Source: Acanthosepion esculentum (lineage: Eukaryota; Mollusca; Cephalopoda; Sepiida; Sepiidae). From it: a stretch of DNA of 64,000 nt. The position numbers and the translations under genes are program-made. The stretch is taken from the NCBI GenBank assembly GCA_964036315.1, contig OZ038485.1:75855460-75919459 (forward strand), read 5' to 3'. The notes beneath the pieces are model-generated. The model was not told the origin of the DNA and searched no databases. It saw nothing but the letters and a program-made list of their open reading frames with translations. This document shows, piece by piece, positions 34,582-46,386 of the stretch; positions within the stretch are counted from its first letter, which is position 1, and the number at the start of each line of letters is the position of its first letter.

Positions 34582-35045
34582 TATAGGGGAAGCATGAGTC
34601 ATCATTGGAGTGGTTATATGGATATTACATATGTTCATCATGAAAGATGACATCCTGTTATATTTACATATAAATTTGCTATGCAATGATAACAGTTGCA
34701 GAATAGCAGATGCAGGTCGTAAATTCATAATGCGGTTTTATGACATCATACATGACCACATGAGAGGAAGAAATGTTATCAACAGAACCATGTGTTTATA
34801 TGCATTGTACTAAGTTGTGACTGGTTTGAAATGTAATTTTGTTGAGTGTGGGTTGCTTTGTTTTAATGTAGATGGTCTCCAATTGCTTAGATTGATGAAC
34901 AGCATAATAAAAAATATCCAAATATTGGACATTTTTGGACTTTATTTTCTACCGAAACTAAAGCCACTATACGAAGCTTAAAATAGCACATGATCAAATA
35001 TAATAGACATTTCTTGTCTGTTATATTGAACAATATATGTTTGAA
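34580..35045. other. Non-coding stretch
   Basis: Mixed-composition sequence with a 67-residue plus frame (34610-34813) that I cannot assign. Confidence 0.4.
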
Positions 35046-35049
<4 letters not shown>

Positions 35050-35088
<39 letters not shown>

Positions 35089-35105
35089 AGAGAGAGAGAG
35101 AGAGA
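35050..35105. repeat. (TA)n(GA)n microsatellite
   Basis: About 18 TA units followed by about 9 GA units. Confidence 0.97.
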
Positions 35106-35429
35106 AATTCACATTTCCTATAATGCTGGCCAACATACTTTTGGGGACGAAGGTTTGAGAGTTGATTGAAATTGATGATTTTGAAAATCTCATTCATTTT
35201 TACCTATCATGTAAATTTTAATTCTATGGCATCTGCCCATTTTATGATGCATAGAGTAAACTACATGGTCAAGATAGTTTATTAATTCACCTCAGTCTTG
35301 CTTAAAATCATGATGTGTAATGGTGATCAAGTCTCACATTTGGAAGTATCACAGAATATATATCCATTGAGATACATCTGGAGAATTCTCAACTTTTCAA
35401 AGACTTTGTGTATTAGCATCATCTTATGC

Positions 35430-37040
35430 TAGGAAACAACATATCCATGGAAAAATAATTAATTTTCAGGAATTTTGGAGTGCTTCATATTTGGATAGCG
35501 TCTTTGGATTAGGCTATCATCCAATGTCATCATTTGTATGTCCTATAGGCCTTGATGTTTTTCCTCTATAATATTAGTATGAATGAAAACATTCACTATG
35601 CTTGTCACACACATTAGATAGGTTAATGGTTGTTGAAAAACTCTATGTTCATCTTGCATTGCAAAAGATGAAAACTTTTAGTCAATATTTAAACAAGATG
35701 TTTGTTATTTCCAAGCCTGTGTATTCCACCCTCAAACTTTTTTATGTCAGAGAAAAAGGATTCCAAACATTTTTCTCCATGTCAGTCACCAATTTTATAA
35801 AATGTGGGTCTTTCATTAATTGTGGCCTATCAAATACACCATATTTTTTTGTCATAATTGGGGAAAGGGAATGCTTTGTACTTGAAACAGTTACTCTCTA
35901 CATTAAAATGGACTAATCAGGCTTATTTTGATATGTCGAGGAGGAAAGATATCTCTTATACAAAGAAGAGGAAAGATATCTTTTATATGAAGAGGTGGAA
36001 AGATATCTTTTGGCTCTACTAGTGGTTGGTTTATGACTATCTTTTCACCAATAGTCAAGCTTGTTCTGATTGACCAAAATTTCTGTGCAATGCTTGTCCA
36101 TAGCTCTGCTATCCCACAAGCAGAGGAAGCATAGATATTTTGTATATCTTATTTGTTAACCAAGTAAAAAGTTAACAATTTTCAAATTCACACAAATGAT
36201 CCAGCTGTGTTCATCATATTGAGTAAATCCAATACCATTTTCATGTGTCCATTTTCTTCTTTGAGAAGTACAGGTTAACCAGTAGGAACTGAAACAAATA
36301 AACTTTATTATGGAATAATATACACTGTAAACTCCTCTGTTAGGTAAATAACAACTACCACTATTTGTTTGGGTCATATGATGTCACAAGAATTGCATTC
36401 AATAATCCTGTCATGTCATGACAGTAGATAAGATCATTGCCAATTGTGAAGTACTATACTAAGTTTTTACCTATTATAACAGAATTTTATCTTCATACCA
36501 TTTTGCAGCAAATTCTTCTCTTGAGTCTTGAAGTTATCAGTTCTGATAATTCTTTTGATAGGCCTAAAACTCTTACCAAGTCATTCAGTTCTACAGCTCA
36601 AAACATTTAGAACATGTGGTTGATGTAGCTACAAGAAATGTATTGCTATCATGTTTAGGAATATCCTTAGACAGTATTGCTTTTATCTTCCAGTAAAGGC
36701 AGATACATTAAAAACATGAGTATTTCTTCTGAATAGGACATTAGGCAAATAACTGAATCCAGATTTGGGTAATTGATTTTCTGTTCTCTTATAACTAGAA
36801 ATCTTTGTGAAGCAAAAGTAACAGTCAGTTATGTGGTTTTTTGGCCTCTTGCCATTTCATTAGAATGCCAAATGATATGCTAGTTCTTCCCTTTGTCTAC
36901 TGGCATAAATGTCCAACACATGACTTGTACAGTTGATATGGGACTCATCATTTGTCCAGATCACAAAGTCTCATTTGAAAATAAGCCAACTATGTTCTCT
37001 TCATGAAAGCACTAATGTTCATTCTTTGGTTTGGTACTGT
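35430..37040 (-). pseudogene. Relic of a repeated uncharacterised invertebrate protein family
   Basis: Minus-strand text, right to left: GKRPKNHITDCYFCFTKISS (about 36800-36860); LNDLVRVLGLSKELSELITS (about 36550-36600); YCHDMTGLLNA; then, across frames, WLLFT-QRSLQCILFHNKVY and YDEHSWIICVNLKIVNFLLG (36150-36220); IRYTKYLCFLCLWDSRAMDK (about 36110); KIFPPRHIKISLIS (about 35940); YGVFDRPQLMK and VWNPF; NVCDKHSECFHSY (about 35600). I know this order (DCYFCxTK, WRLFIDSSKRSLKxVLLHNG, GxTKxxCFLCxWDSR, LPPLHIKLG, VSDEHGERFHQD) from predicted proteins present in many near-identical copies in arthropod, cnidarian and mollusc genomes. The function is unknown; copy number suggests a mobile element. At least six frameshifts or stops. 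Confidence 0.72.
35935..36012. repeat. Tandem repeat, about 27-33 bp units, inside the relic above
   Basis: GAGGAAAGATATCTCTTATA, GAGGAAAGATATCTTTTATA and GTGGAAAGATATCTTTT follow one another. On the minus strand this is repetition of the codons for the KIFPP(R/L)HIK block of the host frame, so the array arose by internal duplication. Confidence 0.8.
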
Positions 37041-37085
37041 AAAATTCCACAAATATAACAAAATAATCTGGATAATTCAAAAATG

Positions 37086-37149
37086 TTCTTTGATTTAAGA
37101 CCATTCTGCTGATTGTCATAAATCAGCAGAATGGTCTTAACTCAAAGAA
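37086..37149. repeat. Hairpin with 28-bp arms
   Basis: TTCTTTGATTTAAGACCATT...GCTGAT pairs with ATCAGC...AATGGTCTTAACTCAAAGAA with one mismatch; the loop is about eight bases. Just upstream (minus strand) of the relic at 35.4-37.0 kb. Confidence 0.92.
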
Positions 37150-37500
37150 GGACATTAAGACATCAATCTGGAAAGTAAAAATAAAATGTATTAAGTCCAT
37201 ACAATTTTTAACTCATATTAGCCTAACATTTGGCCAAATTTTATATTATATTGCCTATGCAACACAATGAATATATGTAATGGTTATTCTGAAATATTTA
37301 GATTTGTGTTAAAACTGACACTATTTAAAATTTCTAAATAAGACATCTCACATTTAAAAATTAATGATTAAAATTTTATCATTGTGTTATAGAACAAAAA
37401 CATGATGTGATAGGCAAAAATAGATGCCATTATTTTAAAACAGCAATCCCAAAGACATCTGTAATCTAAATCACTAGAAAAAATTCAATTTTGTTAGTGA
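37150..37500. other. AT-rich non-coding stretch
   Basis: Nothing recognised. Confidence 0.5.
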
Positions 37501-37602
37501 GACATTTACAATTTGTACAAAATCCTACATTCTATTGCATTTTTAGATAAATTAGGAAAATTAGAAAATGATAATCATAGAATTTCAAAAAATTCAGTTT
37601 TG
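37501..37602. repeat. Left arm of a 100-bp inverted repeat
   Basis: GACATTTACAATTTGTACAAAATCC...AGAAAATGATAATCATAGAATTTC is the complement of 38622-38711 with scattered mismatches. The spacer of about 1.0 kb holds an RTE tail and a small hairpin. Confidence 0.88.
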
Positions 37603-38099
37603 TTGACAAGTTTAATAAAATGTTGTTAGATAATTTTATCTAAAATGTTCTCTTTTAACATTGTATAAGAATATGTAAAAAGAGGATTTGGGAAATTTAA
37701 TAAATAGTAATAGAGTCATTTTTATCTGTTAAATATCAAATATCTTTTCTTCTTAGCTTTCACTTTTAGTGTCAGTACAGTATTTGTCTTGTAATGCATA
37801 TGACTTGAACTTTGATTATAAAATATTAATTTGATTAAGATATAGTAATATATCATAAAAATATGGTGTAATTCTCAAATGTGTACTGCATAAAATGTAG
37901 AGAATTTTACCCTCAATAATATTCCAAAAATGCCTTATTAATTCTTATAAAACTATAAGGTTTTTAAGCTTAATAAATATTCATTGTCCTAAGAGAAGGT
38001 CGCATTTCCAAGGTGACACAAGTATTTTATGTGAAAAAAAAAATAAAGATGGCAGTTTAGTCAAAAATTACTTTCCATAAAGTTACATTCCATTTTTTT

Positions 38100-38290
38100 C
38101 CTTTGCTTGAAATGGCAGGTAAAAGTAAAATTTTGTCTGTAATTTATGATTGGATGGTAGAACAGGGACGAAAAGAGATAGCAAAGTTAATTAAAAAAGA
38201 CAAGAAATTGGGAGAGCCATGATCACTATATCACATCTTGAAGGGACATGACTCATAAAAGAAATGTATGAGCACATTTTTTGGGTTTCT
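38100..38290 (+). pseudogene. RTE-like retrotransposon C-terminal tail
   Basis: KVKILSVIYDWMVEQGRKEI (about 38117-38176), then AKLIKKDKKLGEP and, after a stop and frame change, HILKGHDS (about 38232-38258). It is the same ending as at 15.6 and 55.75 kb: LxxWMxEQ, then a basic DRKLWRAM-like stretch, then LKGHD. It lies within the spacer of the inverted repeat 37.5/38.7 kb. Confidence 0.55.
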
Positions 38291-38544
38291 GTATTGCTGT
38301 GTAATGCTTAGTGAAATGCAGCAGATGTTCAGGAGTTTTCTTTCTTTCTCTGGTTTGATGATCAGGATTTAGGTGAGCAGGTGTAACTGGATAAGTGCAT
38401 TGAATTTATGGTCATGATTCAATCTCAGTTGTCAGATTAGTTAATCCTATTATCCACTACTCAAAAGGAACTTCACAACTAAAGAAATAGCAATATAATA
38501 ACTACTTGTATCATAAGTACAGTAAATGTAACAAAAAATGACTT

Positions 38545-38608
38545 TTAATTTTTATAGAAAAAACGTCAATGTTTATAGACATTGATGTTTTTTTTCTATA
38601 AAAATTAA
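38545..38608. repeat. Short hairpin
   Basis: TTAATTTTTATAGAAAAAACGTC pairs with its near-complement ending CTATAAAAATTAA around GTTTATAGAC. Confidence 0.88.
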
Positions 38609-38621
38609 ATTGTGGTAGAAA

Positions 38622-38711
38622 TTGACTGAAATTCTATGATTATCATTTTCTATTTTTTCTAATTTATCTAAAAATGCAGTGGAATGTAGGGTTTTGTACA
38701 AATTGTAAATG
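38622..38711. repeat. Right arm of the 100-bp inverted repeat
   Basis: GAAATTCTATGATTATCATTTTC...GATTTTGTACAAATTGTAAATGTC (one mismatch in this wording), complementary to 37501-37602. Confidence 0.85.
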
Positions 38712-38719
38712 TCAGTTTG

Positions 38720-39590
38720 AATATTAAAATTTTTGTTGTTTTTTATATATATTTCATTCAGTAAGAAGAATCTCTCAAAATCACATTTTTTTTTGCATTT
38801 TAATGAAGTTTACTCAATACAAGATCCAAGAGCCACTCAAGATAGAGTTACTGAATGAGCTGTGTGATATAAACATGAAAGTATGAATTAGGGAATATAG
38901 ACTGGAGAAGAAAATAATGTAGCAGTAGTATACTCCAAACATTTAAAAAATGGTCCTGTGATGATTGTCAGTTACTTGTCATTACTATTGTTTTGTACCT
39001 TTGATCATCTTCTTTCTACTTTAGTATCAGTTGCTTTTGAGGGGAGTTAGTGATGTTGTCTTGGTAGTTATTTTTTTTTATCTATATTATTGATATTTGA
39101 ACCTGTAAGTGAAATGATAGAATGGGTATATCTTAGTTTTTATTCTTAGTTGTCCGTGTTACTTTACAGTAATTACCTGATGGAATACATGTACTATAAA
39201 TTTTCAAATACTTATCTTTTCACTAGTATACTATTATAAGATGTAAGAAAGAGGCTTTACATATCCCTCTTAAATTAATCCAATTCCTTTTATTAGCATT
39301 GATACATTTATTTGAATGGCATATTTACAATTTCTTTATTAAGGAAGTGATGATCCTACCTATGTACCAATTCTAGTGAACAAGAAACTATGCTGATTCG
39401 AAACAACAAGAAAATAATTTATTATTATTTCATGATTACAGAAAGAGAATGATGGATCTATTAAGATGTTAGATAAATTTCATTTGTAAACTTAAGCTAT
39501 TTATTTTATTTAAAGAAATGTAAATTTTTGTTTAAATTTTTAAGATAAAGGATTATTATTTTTATGCCATAATTTATTTGAATTGGAGTC
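38720..39590. other. AT-rich non-coding stretch
   Basis: Nothing recognised. Confidence 0.5.
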
Positions 39591-39596
39591 TTTGTC

Positions 39597-40080
39597 TTGG
39601 TCATCAGTCACAATGTTTTGATTTGTGCACTCTCCAAATTCATCTCCTCCATTCTCCTCTCCAGCTTTGGGTTAAATAGTAGGACTTGTATCTGGATATC
39701 ATTAATGTTAATGCAATATTCATTCACACACAAAAGAATTCTTGTTACAATCCAAATGTATCATCGTTATATAACCCACAGTAACAATCAGCATTGCACT
39801 CAGCAACTATTTTCTAGTGCCTGCCATGTTCAGTTACATTTTCAGAATTCCAATCCAAATCCTTTATTCAATTCTTGTAGTTAGTTTTCATTTGACCATG
39901 TATGTTCAGGGATATCTCTTATCATTTCTTCCAATTTGTTCTTGTGGTGCTCATTCCACTGAACCAGATTTTATGCATTTCACTGTCTTTTCAGATCAAA
40001 GGCTCCTAAATAGCAGATGTTCAATTCTATGTTAGGACTGCTGAGGAAATTATCTGAGCTTAATTATCATGTGGATTCTT
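39597..40080 (+). other. Unassigned overlapping open frames
   Basis: Frames at 39597-39884 (95 residues) and 39817-40035 (72 residues) run through less AT-rich DNA. The second contains PICSCGAHSTEPDFMHF, which loosely recalls the PxCxCGxxxET..H zinc-knuckle-like tail of some LINE polyproteins. Weak; probably a decayed retroelement. Confidence 0.25.
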
Positions 40081-41745
40081 TCAATTACGTTAATCTCTAA
40101 TGTTATTTTCTATTATTCTGATTTCATACCACATGTGTTGAATCTACTCCTGTTGAGTGAATAAGGGATTCATTTCAAAATTATGAGAATGTTAATTTAA
40201 TGACAGGCACCTGGAGGTTGGAGAGTATAGTGGCTAAAAATGTTCTGACAACTAAGATGTAGAAATTAGTTTGAATAAATTAATGTAAATGGAAAAATTT
40301 TTATGTACTAAGTTGAACCATATAAAACTTTAAAACTCATTAAGAAAATTTATCAAGACCATTTTTAAAGTTATAATTCAAATCTATGAGTTCAAGGTAT
40401 ATTTGCATTTGGAGTGAAGTGTATTATTTTTCCATAATTTCTCTTGTTTATTGAACAAAACCTGGAGTCAATTGCAAATAGATTTCCATTTGAGAAATTC
40501 ATGTAACATAGAAAAGAAAAAAGTTATTGCAAATTAGAAAAAGGTCCTTCTTTAGGGTGTTTAGTCTATTAATTGTAAAACCATGAGATGTAAATACCTA
40601 TATGTCCTAATATTAACTCATGGTCAGAAAGCAAAGATAATAAGCTTACTGTCTGTATGAAGTGAACTAAATCAGTAACCTGGTGATTATAATAATGTTT
40701 TTCTTAGACATAATACATGTATATAATGAGGTAATAACCAGTAATAGTGTAGCTAATCTGGGCTTAACTAGCCAAACACAGCATTTAATTAAAAATTTAT
40801 TGAAATATAAAATATATCTAGATAATAAGATTTAACAAGAGGATGTGCTTTAATGAATATAATACCCTGAGGTGCCAAGAGACCTGATAGGAAAGAAGCT
40901 AAATGTGTGGAGGATTGTTGAAAACAGGTCAATAGACAGTCAATATAATTCTAGAGCCGAAAAATGAATTTACATTAAAATGTTCAGCGTAAAGAAATAT
41001 TATAAAAGTTTATATTTTTATATATATATATTCAATTATAAACCCAAAATAATCATTAAAATAAGAGAATTTAAATGTTTTATGTAAGAGTTTATTTAAT
41101 TTGATTCATTTGTTAAGCAAATTATCTCAAAATTAAAAATATATTTTCTATTTATTCCTTTTTTTTTTATGCTTGTCCATAGAAAATTAAAAACATACAT
41201 TTCTTTAAAAGACAGGTAAACTTTTAAAGAAAAGTTGAGTGTATGCATAAAAACATTTCCTGTAGAAATGAAAACCTATTATTGCTTAATAAGATAAAAC
41301 AGGATGCAATAAATATGTCATATCCAGATTCCAATCAAGATGTGTGCCTCATGAGAGATAAGATCAAGAGAAAGTGATTTCATTACTACTTACTATTCAA
41401 ATGAATGATACGTATATTAATAATGATAATATTAGCTATTTCCTGATAAAGAAACATTTGGCATTCCCTGACTGTGTTACTGTCAGTTGAAATTTATAAA
41501 TCTTTCCTTGTTTTCAGGAAAATAGGTTTTAATCCACTAGTTGTTATCAATCTTTCCAGTATTGATAGCTTCTTCCTCCCTAACCCTTTGTTTGAAGTCA
41601 TGTGGAACATTAGCATCTTGATTATGTCATTATTTGCTCTTCAAATTACATGTGATATCTATTTTAATTGTTACTGCTATTGAAAATCTTCAAGTGATGT
41701 GGTTTCAGTTATTTGGTACATTTTTTTGTTTCGGATTAGTGTGAG
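40081..41745. other. AT-rich non-coding stretch
   Basis: No gene recognised; the 69-residue frame at 41474-41683 has no family signal. Confidence 0.45.
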
Positions 41746-41759
41746 TCTATAATGTTCAA

Positions 41760-42665
41760 ATTATGATGTCCTTGCTAAGCCAAAGAGGGCTAATTCACTC
41801 CAAGCCATTTTAAACCATTGATCTGAGAAATTGTTTGTATACTAGTTGACACTTTAGATATTTCTGAATGAGTTTGGTGCCATGCATGGCATCTATATGA
41901 AAGCTTTGATTGAACAAGGTTATTTAAGAACATGAGTTGAGTTTTTAGGGTTTCATTTGCTAGCAATTTGCAGTGTTGGATGTAACTACCTTTAGTGCAG
42001 CCTATTGTATATTCAATTTCTTTTTCTCCTATACTAAATGTATTATAACTGACCCATCTATACAACAAGGTATTTGAAGTGTTTAACATTTATTAATTCC
42101 AAATCCTGAATTTTTATGATACATTCAGAGTAAGTGCCATCACTGCATTCATTTCAATTCCAGATCAGTTTCTCTTTGAAAAGGTTCATCTCAAGTCCTA
42201 TTTCTTGGAATGCTTGGTAGAGATGTTTTATGTTTTTTTTATTTTTTGGTAAGGATCATTCTTATCCTAACTATGAATACTATATCATTGGCATAGCCCT
42301 CCTCATCACCAGTACTTTGATCTTGGGAGGGAAAGCACGATCATTATTTTCTATAAGGAGTTTTGTTTGGGATGTGGTATCGAATATTTAAATAATCAGT
42401 GCCCATTTCTTTATAAAATCTGTGCTGGCATAGTCTAGGAAAAGTGTAGGTCTTTCATTTCCCTCTTGATGTAGTCCTGATGAGGTTTGAAATGTTCCCA
42501 TATTGGGATCTTCAAACATGTATTGTTTGATGCCATGTATGCCATCATTATACCCTCTACAAGAATGCAAACCAGACTGGGTTGGGAGCAGACTTTCATA
42601 AAATGGTGAGAAACTAGTTAACACAATGTTCATTAGTACTTTCACCAGATTGGATCCATATTAGG
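41760..42665 (-). pseudogene. Non-LTR retrotransposon RT relic, distinct family
   Basis: Minus strand: KVLMNIVLTSFSPFYESLLP and TQSGLHSCRGYNDGIHGIKQ (42540-42645) give the LLPTQSGFRxxRGxxDGIxxIKQ block of the polymerase. DEEGYANDIVFIV (about 42275-42310; YAND codons 42284-42295) stands where YADD is expected, so one catalytic Asp is Asn. Next, LLANETLKTQLMFLNNLVQS and KLSYRCHAWHQTH (41850-41960) match the thumb block SLxxKxRxxLNSLVxSRLTYxCQAW. A frameshift lies between the two long frames. The wording differs from both the CR1/Jockey-like and the RTE copies, so this is a third non-LTR family. Confidence 0.8.
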
Positions 42666-43385
42666 CACCATATTACTATACAAATTCCTCCTCTTGGCTT
42701 TTGAAATACATTGTTCACCACTCATAGCAATGTATTTCTAAAAAGAAAAAAGTTACTTTTAATCATACTGAAACAGTTTTTAAATTAAATTTTAAACAAT
42801 AAATTAAAATAATGTTTTAACTCTTGAATACTTTTAAGTGTTGAGCACTCACAAAAGATAAAATTTATCTTAAATTTGTTCAATAATAAAATCTTTATGC
42901 ACTTTTCTGAAAAAAAAAAAAAATAATTAAAAAAAATAATAATAATTCTTATCCAAGTGTATATATATATATATATATATATAAAGACTTATAGATGCTT
43001 TCTCTTTTTTATATGGGTCACATTGAATAAACAACATTCTTAATTAAGTTATAAAGGTGCATAAAATATAAATGTCTGAAATTAAATAAAATTATTTCTT
43101 ATTATTAGGGTATTAGAAGTTTTAGACTAAGAAGAAATAAATTCAAATGACTTCATTCTGTTATACTCTGCTTCAAATTAGACATCTTTCTGATTCACTA
43201 CATATCAAAACCTCTCAACCAAAATATGAACACTACAAAAGGAAAATTAAAAATAGAAAATGTCACTCTCTGTGGAGGGTCTCTGAGTATAGCATCCAGC
43301 TCACAAAACAAATCTACTCCCTTCCCACAAAAATTAAATATCGGAGTCAATCATGAATGTTGCCACTAAAGCCTCCACCCTGACT
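42666..43385. other. AT-rich stretch before the hAT element
   Basis: A (TA)n array at 42958-42982. The 69-residue plus frame at 43147-43356 (Lys-rich) is unrecognised. Confidence 0.45.
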
Positions 43386-43869
43386 GCTTAAAACAGTGGT
43401 TCTCAAATGGTGAAGTCTAGGTGCATCCTGGCATTCCAGAAAAATATGTGTCCAGATATAAGAAATAAATATATTTACTTTATTATGTTGTGGTAGCCGT
43501 CTCGTTGCGGATAGCCCCCGAGAAAGCTTCAATGATAGGATTGCTGCATTGAACTGGTAGGAGTTGCTGGTCAGTCCTCCATGCTTAGTTCAAGAAAGTT
43601 GATTACTAAAAGATATATTATGTAATATAAAATGATGACAAGGATTAGGATTGTTTACTTAAAAGTTGTCTTATTTATACTTTCATAGTGATTTATCATT
43701 TATAATTTATCAGTTATTTGTTTATAAGCAAATGTGATAAATTAGTTACTTTATAATAAATACATCAATCAGGATTACTTATTCTATGCAGTGGTGCACT
43801 GCAATATCATTTCTGAATTAAAAATGCAAATGATTTCAATCTGCACTAAACCTTTCTCTTCTTTTTTCA

Positions 43870-43995
43870 TTCAAAGAAAACATTTAAAATTGTCATACAG
43901 GAATAAAGTGTTGCTGCTGACACTTGGGTTTGAACACAGATCACCAGAGAGCAAGCACAGTTGCCCTCATCTTGAAATAATTAGATCACATGACA
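43870..43995 (+). repeat. tRNA-type B box inside the hAT leader, possible nested SINE
   Basis: GGGTTTGAACACAGATCACC at 43926-43945 is close to a B box (GGTTCGAACCC). The surrounding 120 bases are GC-richer than the rest of the leader. No cloverleaf fold was found. Confidence 0.35.
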
Positions 43996-44548
43996 GGTAA
44001 AGGAAAAATATATATATGTGGGAATTAGCAGCGTCTGACCGAGTATTGTTCGAAAGCATTACTATTATTGTATCTGTGATTTACAGGGTCTCTCCTACAG
44101 ATCGGCATTACAAAAAAATCTGCCTAAGCAAATGAGCAGATTTCTGCCAACCAACCATTAAATATCATTGAAGCACATCTTTCAGATTTTCTAGGGAATT
44201 TCATGATAAAACTTTAGAAGGATTTAAATTAGTGACGCTTAATCAAACAGACTGTCGTAGAAAATCACTTAGTTATAAAAACAGTTCAATTAGCATAACT
44301 ACATTTTTGTTTCATTTTTTCAAATGTTTTTATTTTTAGTATAGTATTTTTTGCACAACTTATCCTCATTCCACCAACCCACCTACATAAAAATAACCTT
44401 ACAGTATTTTTAAAATTCAAATATGGTGCCTTCATCAGAATTTTGTACAGCTCTGCCAATCAAGCATGTACCAGTGTGGCTCTAACAGGTGTTCAAAATG
44501 GAAATGTTGTACATACTGCTTATTTTCAGATAAATACACCCATACAAA

Positions 44549-46386
44549 ATGGATAGGTTTCTTAAAAAGAAGCATAATATTGATGTTTGCAATTCTGGAA
44601 GTTGAGCAAAACATAAGTGCAAGTAAGAAAGCAAAACCATGGGTTACTTGCAAATATAATGAAAATTATCTAAGCTTTGGTTTTACTTGGACAGGAAGTG
44701 AAGATAAGTCTTTGCTGCTATGTTTGGTATATGGATGTAAAATGGTAAATGAATCACTGCTTCCTAGTAAATTGAGTAAACATTTAAAAACTTACACTCT
44801 CACTTACAAAATAAATCTACAAGTTATTTCAAGGGATTGTCTGAACAGCAAACAAAAGTTGCAAATTCTTTTAAAAGTATAATGACTGTTTCTGAGAAAG
44901 CTCAGATCTCTTTTTATCAAGTCTCAGAACTGGTAGCACAAAATATGAAAGCTCATACTTTAGGTATCACTTATTTTGCCTGCATGCAAAAAAAATTGTC
45001 ATGACGATGATGGGAAATGAAGCAGCAATGAAAAGCAAGATTCCTCTATTCAATGATACAGTTCACAGGTATATTCTAGAAATGTCTTCTGATATTAAGA
45101 AAAATGTATGCAGTAATAAACTTCAATATTCAATTTTTGCATTGCAAATTGATGAGTCAACAGACATTACTGGCAAGGCGCAACTATTAGCATTCATTCG
45201 TTTTATTAATGAAGGCCAAATAGTAAATCATTTTCTTTTTTGCAAAGAATTAAGTGTTACTCCAAAATGTGAGGACATTTTTAACAATCTGAATCTTGAT
45301 AAATGGCAGTTATCATGGAAGTCGTGTGTAGGCATTTGTACAGATGGGGCCTCTTCCATGGTAGGTTTTATGAAGGGCTTTACATCTTTTGTACAAAAAC
45401 TAAATGAGAATGTTATCGTAACTCACTGCTTTCTTCATTGGGAGGCCTTGATGGCAAAAACATTTGGAGAAAAATTAAGAGAAGTTTTAGATTAAGTTGT
45501 TCAGATGGTAAATTTTATTAAAACAAGACCTCTCAAATTGTGTTTATTTGAACAACTTTGTATAGAAAAGGATTCTCAACACAGACGGTTGCTTTTACAT
45601 ACCAAGGTGAGGTGGCTGTCAAGGAGAAAGTACTTACTCATTTACATGAGTTACAACAAGAACTTATTGCATTTTTTGAAGTGATGAAACAATTACATTA
45701 TTGTAACCTTCTTCGGTGCAATTTTGGATTGCCAGATTAGAGTATTTGGCCGATATATTTCAGCAGCTCAATATTTTGAATACTAGCATGCAAGACAAAG
45801 AAGAAAATATTCTCACATCCACTGACAAAATGAAAGATAGAAATCTACAGATTTGGAAAAGAAACGCTGTTGAAGGTAATTTCGAAATGTTTCCATTGGT
45901 AACATTTGTATAAATGAAATACTTTCAATAATTGTTGAACATTTAACAAATTTGGAAGAAAAACTGAGTACTTATTTTCCATCACTTAACACTGAACAAT
46001 ACAATTGGATTAGAAACCCATTCATGAAAACTTCAAGTGATTTTGGTTTAACATTAACTGAAGAGGAAGAACTGGCAGCTATATCCACTGATCATGGGCT
46101 GATGATTAAACATAATGAATTGTCTCTTGAAGGTTTTTGGATTTCTATAAAAGGAGAATATGTGTCAATATCTAAAAAAGCTCTGACCATTTTACTACAG
46201 TTTGCAACATCATATTTATGTGAATTAGGCTTTTCTATTCTCAACACAATTAAGTGCAAAAAGAGAGGAACTCTTCAATGTATTGAGGAGGAAATGAGAG
46301 TTTTCCTATCAAATATGCACCCAAACATTGAAGAAATTGTTAAGACTCATCAGGCTCATGTTTCTCATAAACACAAGAATGAATAA
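44549..46386 (+). pseudogene. hAT transposase (ZBED5/FAM200/SCAND3-like), decayed
   Basis: Start MDRFLKKKHNIDVCNSG at 44549, a frameshift, then KKAKPWVTCKYNENYLSFGF and a BED-type finger region LCLVYGCKMVNES...SKLSKHLK, in which the second Cys is Tyr and the final His is lost. Next come SSDIKKNVCSNKLQYSIFAL and QIDESTDITGK (first catalytic Asp, about 45150), GICTDGASSMVG (second Asp, about 45335), VIVTHCFLHWEALMAK, a stop at 45495, HRRLLLHTKVRWLS, frameshifts near 45620, 45730 and 45910, ARLEYLADIFQQLN, and the C-terminal hAT dimerisation block LCELGFSILNTIKCKKRG (46215-46270), ending at 46386. Close wording to the vertebrate ZBED5/FAM200/SCAND3 group places it in the Buster-like branch; the branch name is from memory. 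Inactive. Confidence 0.94.

Noticed and set aside
44020..44080. Hammerhead-like CTGACCGAG...TTCGAAAGC in the hAT leader
   Set aside because: The invariant core is not CUGAUGA and the helix II halves do not pair.
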